Below are positions 21,341 to 31,740 of a stretch of DNA of 64,000 nucleotides, in pieces. The notes beneath the pieces are model-generated. The model searched no databases, was not told where the DNA came from, and saw only the letters and a list, made by a program, of their open reading frames with translations. The translations under genes were made by a program, and so were the position numbers. Origin of the DNA: Fallopia convolvulus (lineage: Eukaryota > Streptophyta > Magnoliopsida > Caryophyllales > Polygonaceae); the NCBI GenBank assembly GCA_964016875.1, contig OZ024724.1, forward strand, positions 48,548,438 through 48,612,437, given 5' to 3'. How positions within the stretch are numbered: position 1 is the first letter of the stretch; every line of letters begins with the position of its first letter.

Positions 21341-21917
21341 AGACATAAGTGGGTCCGCATTTAATGCCACTAATGAAGTTTAATTTTTTTTTTAAATCTG
21401 ATTTGTATCCGAACCTAGGCTTGGATGGACCCACATTTCAGGTTTAGAGTTATAGTTAAATGGGCTGCTAAAGTGGGCCAAAAAATCAAACCACATTATT
21501 AGCCCAATTCACATGAATCAAGATTAAACCACTATTTAAAATAAAGCCCAATTTATTATAACCACAAGTTGTCAAATTTTAATCCGATCTCATTATACAT
21601 TAGAAAGATTTTGAAGGGTTTATTCTCAATATAAACGTACGTGACTGTTCATCTCCCATTGACAATTCAGTTCAATAACTTGAAGAAGCTTTGAGGTTGG
21701 TAATTTGAATTAAGGTGTGTTGCTAATTTAATGCTTGATAACATCGATCTTTAACGTCGATCTCATTGAGGAGCGATTCATTCTTTTAAATTTTTTTTGA
21801 TAGAACTAGAAGTGTCTTGTAATTTTTAATGCTTGAGAACATTGTGTTTTGTTGATTTAATGTGCCGGTATAATTTGGCTTTACTTTTTTATTGCACCCC
21901 ACAATATGCAGGATTTA
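21341..21917 (+). promoter_or_regulatory. Transposase promoter/leader region with GCCCA motifs
   Basis: About 580 bases between the TIR and the first transposase ATG. GCCCA/TGGGC motifs occur at about 21468, 21474, 21503 and 21546; these resemble site II (TCP-binding) elements of plant promoters active in dividing cells. The stretch just before the ATG ends in a T-rich tract and TGCAG at about 21907-21911, a plausible 3' splice site of a leader intron. No other gene is seen. Confidence 0.45.
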
Positions 21918-24633
21918 ATGGATGCAAAGAGAAGGTTATTTGATTTAAATACCGATTTGGTGGAGAGTTACAATGAAGATGATTTTCCATTGATGGAATT
22001 AGACGACAGTGATGATTCAAGTCAAGAGGATGTGGAAGATCTAGATGAAAGAATCAATGATGGTGTTGTGGACCATCATTGATTTAACTCTTGAGAATGG
22101 TGATGCTGCTGTGGTTGGAGAACAAGATCTTGAAAACGTGGTTGGAGAACAAGATGTTGAAGCCGAGAATGTCACTGAGCCTTGTCTTGATATGACTTTC
22201 GACTCTTATGAAATGCTAATGCGATTTATGCATGACTATGGCAAGTCGAAGGGATTCCAAATACGGATTAGGAATTCTTCTTTTATTAAAGATGCACCCG
22301 AGGCAGAGAGTATCACAGATCAGTATGCTAAATATAAACGGTTGAGGATGGTATGTTCTAAAGAAGGTGAGTGTCAAACGCAATCTAAAAATCCTGCAAA
22401 GGCTTTAGGTAGCACTCGATGCGGTTGCACATTTACGGTTAATGCAGGTGTTTGTAGTGATAGAACCTCGTGGAGAATTAACTCCCTAAGCCTAGAGCAC
22501 AACCATGAATGTAGCCCAGAAAACTCAATTTTCATGCCTAGGTATAGGCACATAAGTGGAGGGAATAGGATTATATTGCTGGATAATGATAGGGCTGGTG
22601 TTCCGGTGGCGAAGAACTACAACTCCTTTGTGGCCAGATATGGGGGTCACAACAAAGTCCCCTTTTCTGAGAGAGATTGTAGGAATGCAATCAGTTCGGA
22701 ACGAAGGTTGAAACTTGGGAAGGGCGATTTTGCTACAATGAGAGATTACTTTGAAACCATGATGGCAAACTCCTCAAACTTCTTCTACAGTTTTGATACC
22801 ACGGATAATGGTGTATTGAAGAATGTTTTTTGGGTTGATGGACGTGATAGGGCAGCTTGTAAAGAATTTGGGGACGTCATATCCTTCGACGCCACATATG
22901 TCAAAAATAGATACAAAAAGCCGTTTGCTCCGTTCATAGGAGTTAATCACCATGGCCAATCCATTGTGCTAGGGGTTGCATTGTTGGGGAGTGAAGATGC
23001 CGAGAATTACACATGGTTGTTTAAAACTTGGCTCAAAAGCATGAATAACAAAACACCAAAGGGCATAATAACCGATCAATGCAAAGCTATGGGTAAGTAT
23101 CCTATAATTACCTTTGACAGTTTGGTTTTTTCCATAATGGTGATGAGACTTTTTCCTTTTGTTTTTCTTGTAGAAAATGCCATTGTTGAGGTGTTTCCCA
23201 ATACAAGACATAGATGGTGCTTGTGGCATGTCATGAGGAATGCTAAGAAGCACTTGGAGAAAATAAAAGATGTCAGTGGATGGACTCACATTTCAAGTGG
23301 GTTGCATAAGGTATTGCATTTCTCATACAGTGTGGCCGAATTTGAGGCAAAATGGGCAGAATGGATTTCTGAATTTAGACTCGAAAGGAGTAATTGGTGC
23401 AAGATCATGTTCGATAATAGGAAAAAGTGGGCTCCAATTTACTTCAAAAATGATTTTTGGGCTGGAATGTCGACTACCCAAAGGAGTGAGGGCATGAATT
23501 ATTTTTTCAAAGGGTTTGTTAATGGTAACACATCCCTACAAGAGTTTGTGAAGCAATATGGAATGGCAATGGGCAAGCGTGCCATGGCTGAGGAGAAGGC
23601 ATCCTTTGATTCCATACACAAGCCACTCCATTGTTCTATTGATCATGAGTTTGAGAGTGTGTTCCAAAAGGTGTATACCACGACGAAGTTACAAAAATTT
23701 CAAGACGAAGTGAGAAAGATAACACATGCAACGAAGGAGGGCTTGGAAAAGGTTGGCAAAATCAAAGTGTATGACATTATGGTCCGATGGTGGGCGGGTA
23801 ATGTTGCCAAAAGTAGGATATTTAAGGTGTCTTATGATCCCGACACACGTGACGTCAAGTGTGATTGCAAGAAGTTTGAGTTCACAGGAATTATGTGCTC
23901 CCACACGCTTGTCGTCTACATAGTGGAGGAAGTAAGGTTTGTTCCTGAAAAGTATGTACTCGATCGGTGGAGGAAGGACTTGCCAAGACATCACTTGAAG
24001 ATACCGGTTCCCTACTATTCTTTGGACTCGATGAAGCCGGAAGAGATGGAAAGGTATGAGTCCATGAAGTCTGATTTCGAGGCCATTGCCACTCTCTCAA
24101 TGACGAATGATGAGCTGTGTTCTATTGTAACGGGAGCTCTAGCGGAAATGAAAGGCAAAGTTCATCGTGCTTGTAACCGTTTAGGACTGCCTTATGAGTC
24201 CATTGGCAACATTGGGGGAAAGTACCGTAAACGCCGTGCTACCGATGATCATACTGTGATTGAGGCTAGCAGCTCGGCCAATGTGGAGGAGGTTGTGCGC
24301 AATCCTATTGATAGAAGGGGAAAGGGTCGATTGCCATCTAGGCTAAAGGGGTTTGGAAATGACACACCTCATTATTGGAATCGTGGCAAAGGAACTCAAC
24401 AACAACAAGTCCAACCCATCCACCCAATATTAGTAAGGGCTGATTTACTTATAATTTGCTCCATATTTGTCTACTTACAACTGCCAACATATCTTACTTA
24501 TAATTCACTTCTAATAGTTGTCTTATTCTCATGGTAGGTTCCAACACAACACTTGCCACCATTTCAAATCATCCATCAAGGCTCCAATGTTGCTTCTGGT
24601 GCATTTTATTATATATTTGGCCAGCATCAATAG
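21918..24633 (+). CDS. FAR1-related MULE transposase (spliced; possible N-terminal frameshift)
   Basis: Domains from ATG 22045: an acidic N-terminus, a FAR1 DNA-binding region from about 22190 (FDSYEMLMRFMHDYGKSKGF, ending LSLEHNHE), the MULE catalytic core (FDATY, D near residue 282; ITDQ, D near 344; WCLWHVM), and a SWIM zinc finger at about 23860-23905 (CDCKKFEFTGIMCSH). I infer introns 23093-23173 (GTAAGT...TTGTAG; 81 bases, phase-preserving) and 24433-24537, giving a C-terminus ending at TAG 24631-24633. An upstream ATG at 21918 opens an acidic MDAKRRLFDLNTD peptide that stops near 22081 in another frame. It looks like the true N-terminus split by an indel, or an unseen intron. By family it catalyses cut-and-paste transposition in the nucleus. 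Host FAR1 genes share these domains, but the TIR/TSD context favours a transposase. Confidence 0.88.
23093..23173 (+). other. Inferred 81-base intron in the transposase
   Basis: GTAAGT donor and TTGTAG acceptor. Removal joins KAM to ENAIVEVFPNTRH, the expected family sequence, while the retained intron encodes an unrelated hydrophobic 27-residue insert. The length is a multiple of three with no stop, so retention still gives a full-length frame. Confidence 0.8.
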
Positions 24634-25049
24634 AGATGGTTTTCTATTTTTGTGTTCCAAGTTTTATCTTAGTGGATTTGATATTTTGGTTTAGGGTCTA
24701 GCTCTTGGGGTATATGTTATTGCTGCAAACACTAAGTCAGCCATGTGTTTCATTTGGATTATCACAGTTTGGATTAACATTGGCAGGTTGTATTTGGCAT
24801 CAAGCCATCAACAACTATAGTATATCTGTTTTGTTTGATATGAGGCAGTTGTTGATTATCGGATGGTGTAGTTGTTTTATAGCCCAACAAGATACCAGTT
24901 CATTTATAGCCCAATATACTTTCATATGATCGACTTAATAGAAAAAAATGACCAAGGAAAAAACGTTTACGTCAAGAGAAACGATATCGTAATGAACGGG
25001 ACTAACAACAAACGTTTAGAGAAATTGATCATTCTTATAACAAAGTGTA
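24634..25049. other. Spacer between converging transposase and zf-GRF genes
   Basis: About 415 bases holding the presumed 3' ends of two convergent genes. No other gene is seen; T-rich stretches suit plant polyadenylation but no specific signal can be assigned. Confidence 0.5.
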
Positions 25050-25397
25050 TTAGTGCAACACAATGACCACTAGTATGAAGTACATTACAACCGCAAATTT
25101 GGCGAGACAATTTAAAATTAAGATGATCTCTTTAACGTCATTCTTCAATTCCTCTATATCATCTCTAGAAGCACATTGGGTTTGAGAGGTACGTGAAACC
25201 TGACCGTCGAATACCCCATTTGACTCGTCATACCATCGGAAAAAATTGCAGTGGTCACATTTGTAGAACAATCTGTTAGGGTTTTTTGGTGACCCTGAAA
25301 CCCTAAGCGAAGCAATTGATGGTGGATGACATCTACAATACACATGGGTTTCTCTTAGGGGAGATCTCATACTTGATGAGGAACCATGAGGATCCAT
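25050..25397 (-). CDS. Small zf-GRF protein with C-terminal membrane segment
   Basis: From ATG 25397, 115 aa: MDPHGSSSSMRS, then a GRF-type zinc finger (C-R-C-H...F-Y-K-C..C-N-F-F-R-W) at residues ~20-55, a short amphipathic stretch (RDDIEELKNDVKEIILIL) and a hydrophobic tail (FAVVMYFILVVIVL) that looks like a membrane anchor. The zf-GRF fold binds single-stranded nucleic acid in APE2, TOP3A and NEIL3. Plants also have many short GRF-plus-membrane proteins of unknown role, and this fits that type. The longer frame starting at 25442 includes an implausible hydrophobic leader; a TTTCAG acceptor just upstream supports starting at 25397. It lies inside the MULE, convergent with the transposase. 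Confidence 0.72.
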   Translation of the reverse strand: MDPHGSSSSMRSPLRETHVYCRCHPPSIASLRVSGSPKNPNRLFYKCDHCNFFRWYDESNGVFDGQVSRTSQTQCASRDDIEELKNDVKEIILILNCLAKFAVVMYFILVVIVLH

Positions 25398-25407
25398 GTC
25401 TTTTACT

Positions 25408-25700
25408 GAAATCAAAATCAACCAAGCAACAAAAAAAAACAATATTATTGCACCACAAGATACAAAAAGCTCAAAAGATACAAAAAAATTATAGATCTGA
25501 TGGGAGGCTCAAAAGGACTTAATCTAAGTTCATGCAACAAAATGGAGCAACTACAAACATGAAAAAACCACATGCAATCAACATTCCAAGCAAGAACACA
25601 CAACAATTTTTACGGTTAGGGTTTAGGGTTTTGATAGGAAGAGTACAAAGGAGAAATATTGCGAGTACAAACAAGTTTTAGGGTTGCTCTGATAACTTAC
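25408..25700 (-). other. Inferred leader intron of the zf-GRF gene
   Basis: On the minus strand CTGCAG/GTAAGTTATC near 25700 is a strong donor, and TTTCAG just upstream of the ATG at 25397 is an acceptor. This would place the promoter at about 25760-26000. Confidence 0.5.
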
Positions 25701-25703
25701 CTG

Positions 25704-25756
25704 CAGTCGGAGAAGGGTAGTCGGAGAAGGTTAGTCGGAGAGGGTTAGTCGGAGGA
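25704..25756. repeat. Short tandem repeat, about four copies of GTCGGAGAAGGTTA
   Basis: GTCGGAGAAGGGTA, GTCGGAGAAGGTTA, GTCGGAGAGGGTTA and GTCGGAGGAG run consecutively in the presumed first (non-coding) exon of the zf-GRF gene. Confidence 0.85.
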
Positions 25757-25972
25757 GAAACAATCTATTGTTACTGCATCCACGAAAACATAAACCCCAT
25801 CCACCCCAATTTTCGAAAGAAAACTCCCATAATTACACAGGGTCAGCACGAGTCTTGAATCCACCAACCACATCAATGCTCTCTTTTTTAGAACGCCTTG
25901 AGAAAACCAAACCCAATCAAAGGGCGTCGTTCCACCGTTTGCTTTTTGCAGACGGAACCCTAGACCCATCAT

Positions 25973-26540
25973 TGCAGTTTGTAGGAGAATTGCAAGAGAC
26001 GATTATGGTTCATCACTTGAGGGTATCTATTTGTAATTGAAAAAAAAAACTATAATCATACAAAACGTTTATTTTAAATGTAAATAAATACTATAGGGTT
26101 TTGTGAGAAAATACAAGATTGTTTAAGAATGAAATTTTCTATCCTATATTATAAAAACAATTTTTTTTGAAAAATATTATAAAAACATGGATAAGAATTT
26201 ATCATGTTATTTATATACATTTTTTCCATCATCTTATATGAATTGTATTGATTTGTTAAGAAGTAGGACCTTATATGTGAAAAATGTCAAAAAGGGCACT
26301 CCTTGCCTTTAACCTAAATAACGAGATTTCTTCATATTTTGAAAAAAAAAATGGTAAATGGAGTATAAAAAATCAACATCGATCCTTGTATTCTGCTTTT
26401 TTAAATTTATTACAGTGCAATCATTTTCTCGTTAAATAAGGCTTCAAGAGAGAGAAAAAAAGAACTAATGCTCTTTCGATTTGGTCGAGCTAATTTCTTC
26501 TCATTGTATACAATAAGGCTTCAAGAGAGGGAAAACAAAA
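25973..26540. other. A/T-rich stretch, no gene
   Basis: Upstream region of the zf-GRF gene. A/T-rich with homopolymer runs; a TTCAAGAGAG phrase occurs twice near 26440 and 26520. I see no gene. Confidence 0.5.
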
Positions 26541-26840
26541 GGTTAGCTATCGCTCACCCCGTTTCGAACGCTAGACCTCACTAACATATGCGCGTACCTG
26601 GACCAATTGTGCCGCATTGGCAATCGATTTTTATACGAACCTTTTTTTTTTAATAATGAAATCGAAGCGTTTGATTTAATTAAAAAATACATCAATATTA
26701 ATTTTAATGTTCCAAATAATTCATTATAACAACAATTGATGAATTAGGGGGGATTCTATGATCTTATGTGAAATCGTTACACTCTATAATCGATCATATA
26801 TTCTTATATGAAATCGTTACCCTCTATAATCGATCATCTA
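26541..26840. repeat. Direct repeat copy 1, with a tRNA-like SINE head (minus strand)
   Basis: Closely similar to 28340-28620 (offset 1,798 bases). On the minus strand, about 26640-26560, it reads like a tRNA-derived SINE head: an A-box-like GCGGCACAATTGG and a B-box-like GCGTTCGAAAC, about 40 bases apart. The downstream part (AATTAGGGGGGATTCTATG) is common to both copies. Confidence 0.55.
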
Positions 26841-26841
26841 T

Positions 26842-27870
26842 TATCTTAGGGTTTAGGGTTTAGGGTTTAGGGTTTAGGGTTTATGGTGTTATGGTTTAGG
26901 GTAAAGCGATTTATTCCTTTTAATTTGATCATTTTCATAACAAAGTGTTACGTTCATTTAGAATCGATCATTCTCATAACAAAGTGTTTCATTCATTTAG
27001 AGTCGTTCTTTCTTATAAGAAAGCGATATATTCATTTTGAATCGGTCATTCTTATAACAAAGTTTTACATTCATTTAGAAAGCGATTATTCTTTTAACAA
27101 AGTGTTACATTCATTTAGAATCGATAATTCTTATATGAAAGCGATATATTCATTTAGGGTTTAGGGTTTAGGGTTTAGGGTAAAGCGATTTATTCCTTTT
27201 AATTTGATCATTCTCATAACAAAGTGTTACGTTCATTTAGAATCGATCATTCTCATAACAAAGTGTTTCATTCATTTAGAGTCGTTCTTTCTTATAAGAA
27301 AGCGATATATTTATTTTGAATCGGTCATTCTTATAACAAAGTTTTACATTCATTTAGAAAGCGATTATTCTTTTAACAAAGTGTTACATTCATTTAGAAT
27401 CGATAATTCTTATATGAAAGCGATATATTCATTTAGGGTTTAGGGTTTAGGGTTTAGGGTTTAGGGTTTAGGGTTTAGGGTAAAGCGATTTATTCCTTTT
27501 AATTTGATCATTCTCATAACAAAGTGTTACGTTCATTTAGAATCGATCATTCTCATAACAAAGTGTTTCATTCATTTAGAGTCGTTCTTTCTTATAAGAA
27601 AGCGATATATTTATTTTGAATCGGTCATTCTTATAACAAAGTTTTACATTCATTTAGAATCGATCATCCTTATAACAAAGCGATATATTCATTTAGGGTT
27701 TAGGGTTTAGGGTTTAGGGTTTAGGGTTTAGGGTTTAGGGGTTAGGGGTTAGGGGTTAGGGGTTAGGGTAAAGCGATTTATTCCTTTTAATTTGATCATT
27801 CTCATAACAAAGTGTTACGTTCATTTAGAATCGATAATTCTTATTTGAAATCGATCATTTGTATAAGAAA
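26842..27870 (+). repeat. Telomere-like TTTAGGG runs with higher-order ~290-bp units
   Basis: Runs of TTTAGGG (some TTAGGGG) at about 26846-26882, 27152-27180, 27432-27480 and 27692-27768 alternate with blocks that each begin GTAAAGCGATTTATTCC (26901, 27180, 27480, 27768) and contain several ~39-base subunits built on ACATTCATTTAGAATCGAT. Unit spacing is 279, 300 and 288 bases. TTTAGGG is the Arabidopsis-type telomere repeat. The array lies well inside the MULE, so it is interstitial. Confidence 0.9.
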
Positions 27871-28330
27871 GCGTCATATAAATAATATTACCTCTAATAA
27901 AATACTATTTTTTTATCATAGTATTCTATTTACCTAATAAATGATGATTGATATATATCTCTAAAGTTTACAATCACTCTCTCAAAAATTGATTAAAGTT
28001 AGTAGTACTCCAGTGAACAAGTGTTACATTTTGTTTACTAAAAGATTAATTAAAGTTTTGTCTCTGGGCAAAAATAGCACTCTTTTTTTACCAAACAAAA
28101 AAATTAAAATTTTGGCTTACCAACATAAACGTCATCAACCTCAACTGCATTAAAACAGTGCAATAATTGCCTCGTTAATTGAATGCCCAATTGTAATTAA
28201 TTGCTATTTAAATTTCCCAGATCCGTGTAGTCACATTTGCAATTTACGCTTTTGGATTTGGTCGATCTCATTGTTGATTGAGAAGTACTAAGTACTCCGT
28301 ATAAGTTCTCTAGCGAGAGAAAAAAAAACA
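27871..28330. other. A/T-rich stretch between two repeat blocks
   Basis: Unique A/T-rich sequence; no gene seen. Confidence 0.5.
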
Positions 28331-28640
28331 AAAAAAGGTTGGCTTTCAATCGCCACCGTTTCGAACCATTAACCTCACTAGCATATGCGCGTACCTGGAC
28401 CAATTGTGCCGCATTGGCAATCGATCTTTATACGAACCTTTTTTGTTTTATATTGAAATCGAAGCGTTTGATTTAATAAAAAAAATACATCAATATTAAT
28501 TTAAATGTTCCAAACAATTCATTATAACAACAATTGATGAATTAGGGGGGATTCTATGATCTTATGTGAAATCGTTACACTCTATAATCGATCGTATATT
28601 CTTATTTGAAATCGTTACACTCTAGAGACGATACATTCCT
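28331..28640. repeat. Direct repeat copy 2, with tRNA-like SINE head (minus strand)
   Basis: Second copy of the segment at 26541-26840. It shares GCATATGCGCGTACCTGGAC and the flanking TTCGAA B-box-like sequence. The two copies bracket the first telomere-like array. Confidence 0.6.
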
Positions 28641-28699
28641 CTCGTTTCGATCATTATAAGCTTTTGATTTAGTTGAATAAATATATCAATATTAATTTA

Positions 28700-29580
28700 T
28701 ATGTTTAGGGTTTAGGGTTTAGGGTCTAGGGTCTAGTGTCTAGGGTTTAGGGTTTAGGGTCTATGGTTTAGGGTTTACATTCATTTAGAATCGATATCGA
28801 TCATTCTTCTAACAAAGTGTTACATTCATTTAGAATCGATCATCCTTATAACAAAGTGTTACATTCATTTAGAATCGATATCGATCATTCTTATAACAAA
28901 GTGTTACATTCATTTAGAATCGATGTCGATCATTCTTATAACAAAGTGTTACATTCATTTAGAATCGATCATCCTTATAACAAAAGTGTTACATTCATTT
29001 AGAATCGATCATTCTTATAACAAAGTTTTACATTAATATGGATCGTTGCACTCTACATCATGTTGTTTAGGGTTTAGGGTTTAGGGTCTAGGGTTTAGGG
29101 TTTACATTCATTTAGAATCGATATCGATCATTCTTCTAACAAAGTGTTACATTCATTTAGAATCGATCATCCTTATAACAAAGTTTAGGGTCTAGGGTTT
29201 AGGATTTAGGGTGTAGGGTGTAGGGTTTACATTCATTTAGAATCGATATCGATCATTCTTCTAACAAAGTGTTACATTCATTTATAATCGATCATCCTTA
29301 TAACAAAGTGTTACATTCATTTAGAATCGATCATCCTTATCACAAAGTGTTACATTCATTTAGAATCGATCATTCTTATCACAAAGTGTTACATTCATTT
29401 AGAATCGATCATCCTTATCACAAAGTGTTACATTCATTTAGAATCAATCATCCTTATAACAAAGTGTTACATTCATTTAGAATCAATCATCCTTATAACA
29501 AAGTGTTACATTCATTTAGAATCAATCATCCTTATAACAAAGTGTTACATTCATTTAGATTCGATCCTTCTTATAAGAAA
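28700..29580 (+). repeat. 39-bp minisatellite with interspersed telomere-like runs
   Basis: Roughly twenty copies of a 39-base unit whose core is ACATTCATTTAGAATCGAT followed by CATCCTTATAACAAAGTGTT. Because 39 is 13 codons the array stays open in one frame, giving a spurious HSFRIDHPYNKVL peptide repeat. TTTAGGG/TCTAGGG runs occur at about 28704-28775, 29064-29105 and 29182-29230. Many units carry ATCGAT. Confidence 0.9.
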
Positions 29581-30132
29581 GCGCTATACATGTTTTTTTA
29601 TATATACTTACTAGTAGTGTCATACTCCATATTGTTTTGAATGCGTATATTTTACTTATTTGAATGTTCAATAATAATAATTTTTATATCATTTAATCGA
29701 AAAAACAAAAGTGTAACATTATTTTTAATGCATATATTTTACTCAAAAAAAAGACTATATAAATTTGAACGACAATATTTTGAATGTTCATATATTTTAT
29801 ATCATATATTTTGAATGCATGTAAAGTCTTCTATGACGAAAATATAACTATATGTAAATTTGAACGATGCATGGGTTTCGAATGTTACATATATATATCC
29901 TAAATAACATATAGGAGTATTGATTTTGAATTGATAAAATCCCTATTAAATTATGGCTTTGATTATCAAACGAAAAAAAAAAACCTTTCGAATCCACCTT
30001 TGTAGCATGCTTTTTTTTAATTAAATATCCTGTTTTTTTTATTAATCGGTGCAATCAATGCCTCGGAACCACAAGATTAATTTTGTATTGGCTGATTTAA
30101 ATTTTCCACAATCATTATTACTAAACGCTCTA
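29581..30132. other. A/T-rich stretch upstream of the 136-aa gene
   Basis: No gene seen. Its end supplies the promoter of the next gene. Confidence 0.5.
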
Positions 30133-30140
30133 TTATAAAT
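30133..30140 (+). promoter_or_regulatory. TATA box of the 136-aa gene
   Basis: TATAAATA about 50 bases before ATG 30183, in a CTATCACTACCACAACACG-type leader. The spacing suits a short plant 5' UTR. Confidence 0.6.
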
Positions 30141-30182
30141 ACCTCATGTAGGATCCTCCACTATCACTACCACAACACGAAA

Positions 30183-30593
30183 ATGGCGGAAAAGAGCCCT
30201 AGAACCCCCCTTGTCGCCACCCAGGCTCTTGAAGAAGTGCCCGCCACTCCAATCTCTGAAACTGGCCTCTTGCCCATGTTCGACAAGGCGCAATCAACAG
30301 CCAACAACCTCACCATCCAAACCAGGATGTTCTATGTTCGACTTCTACGCAAGGGGCTTACGGCTGACACGAGGAAGGTCCTAGCGGAGGATCCACCTTT
30401 GGTGGATCTACTGATGCTCTTCGAACAAGAGCATCAAGTATTTACCGCACCCGGAGGCCAGGTGACACCAAAACGACTGATGCCACCAGATGCATCTACA
30501 CCTTCGAGCGGGTCCAAATCGGCTCGTAGGTCTGGAAGGAAGAAGACCCTCCCAGCTGATGACGATGGAATACCGAAGATCGATCTCGACTAG
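30183..30593 (+). CDS. Unrecognised 136-aa protein encoded inside the MULE
   Basis: I do not recognise a family. The frame has a good TATA box, an intronless body less A/T-rich than its surroundings, and a clear stop. The N-terminus is Pro/Thr-rich (MAEKSPRTPLVATQAL). The middle (TRMFYVRLLRKGLTADTRKVLAEDPPLVDLLMLFEQEH, residues ~47-85) is predicted helical. The tail has a Ser-rich and basic segment (SARRSGRKKT) that could be a nuclear signal, and an acidic end. It may be a MULE accessory protein or a captured host fragment. Confidence 0.55.
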   Translation: MAEKSPRTPLVATQALEEVPATPISETGLLPMFDKAQSTANNLTIQTRMFYVRLLRKGLTADTRKVLAEDPPLVDLLMLFEQEHQVFTAPGGQVTPKRLMPPDASTPSSGSKSARRSGRKKTLPADDDGIPKIDLD

Positions 30594-31383
30594 GATTCTT
30601 GCATTGGCTAGGGGCAACACGTGTGTTGTTGTTGTTGTGTTTTTTTTTTCATTTCCTAAATGCACTCCTGAAGTGCATATTGTTGTTTTTTTTAATCGTA
30701 ATGAAAGTTAGCCCCTTAAATCCTATCTTTTAATTTGGTTAAATACTCGTATATTTACTTTGGTTCCTTTGTTTCAAATTATAGATATGGTATAGGATGA
30801 TAGTGACAACTTTCTTAAAATGCTTAAAATCACCCTAAAATTGCATAAATTAACCAATTTGGAATACTAAACTAAGGTTTGTTTATTGGTAGATAGATCC
30901 TTAATAGTCATGAAAAAAAAAATCGTAAAGTACTTTCTACCAAAAAAAATCATAATGGCAAGTACCAAATTTCAAATACTAAACTAATAAAGATTAGGGT
31001 TTGTATTTATTTTAACCAAGGTGGTAGGTAAAATAAGCATTTAATTAAACAAGGCTTTCATTAGCATTGACAAAAAAAATCAATAGGTTCTATATGTTTC
31101 CTAATAAATTAATATTATTTATTAAAATTAATTTACCCAAATATTGTGTTACCATAACAACATATTAATTTGCTCTATTATAGAAACCCTAAGTCGAACC
31201 CGGTTTCCCAAAACCCGCCCGCATAATTGGGCTTTAGTATAAACGGGGGCCCAACCCAATGGAATGGATAATTGCAATTGTAATATGAATCGTCGGGTAA
31301 TATCCATTTAATTAGTAACTTTGTAAAATTAACCGCCTTAATAAAGTGGGAGAGTTTCTACCAAAAACAAAAGTGGGAGAGTA
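30594..31383. other. Spacer and promoter of the zf-XS gene
   Basis: Mostly A/T-rich. At 31183-31262 it contains a telo-box-like AAACCCTAAG and site II-like TGGGCTTT, GGGCCC and GCCCAATGG motifs about 100-200 bases before the presumed transcript start. This combination is known from plant promoters active in dividing cells. No gene is seen. Confidence 0.5.
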
Positions 31384-31535
31384 CTTGTCAGAATTCGGTC
31401 ACTTCAACTTCTCTGTCACTTCATCTGCTTCTTCCTTCCTCTGTTGAGATCTTGAAGCTTCGGAGCGCGATAGAAGGCCAAGGAGAAAAACTCTTCAAGA
31501 CTTCAACCCTCCCAAGTTAGAGTTTTTAGAAATTA
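31384..31535 (+). other. Presumed non-coding first exon of the zf-XS gene
   Basis: A C/T-rich leader (CACTTCAACTTCTCTGTCAC) ends in ATTAAG/GTACTC, a usable donor. The acceptor would be TGTTTAG at 32411-32417, directly before the ATG. Confidence 0.45.
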
Positions 31536-31740
31536 AGGTACTCTTCAACCCTTCTTGGCATGGTCAATTTCTTCTTCCTCTTCCCTGTGCTGTGAATCGT
31601 TTGTGTTTTTTTACACGCATGAATCGGGTAAGGGTTTGAGTCTTTATTACATCAATTGGCATGTTCATGTGTTGCATTCGGTTTTGTTTTAAATCTAGTC
31701 TAAAAGTGTTGTCCTTTGAGGCTGTTGGATGTTGATTTTG

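Noticed and set aside
22045..24633. Host FAR1/FHY3 light-signalling gene
   Set aside because: Domain content alone would allow it, but its place just inside matching TIRs and a 9-bp duplication makes a transposase the better reading.
25745..25972. Minus-strand 75-codon frame upstream of zf-GRF as coding
   Set aside because: It covers the presumed promoter/first exon and shows no domain.
26842..27780. A true chromosome end (telomere)
   Set aside because: Unique and gene sequence continues for tens of kilobases on both sides and the repeats are short, degenerate and interleaved.
26883..29580. CRISPR-like array
   Set aside because: Plant nuclear context; units are contiguous tandem repeats without unique spacers.
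26883..29640. Repetitive peptide frames (HSFRIDHPYNKVL) as protein-coding
   Set aside because: They are translations of a 39-base tandem repeat, open only because 39 is a multiple of three; no conserved start or codon signal.
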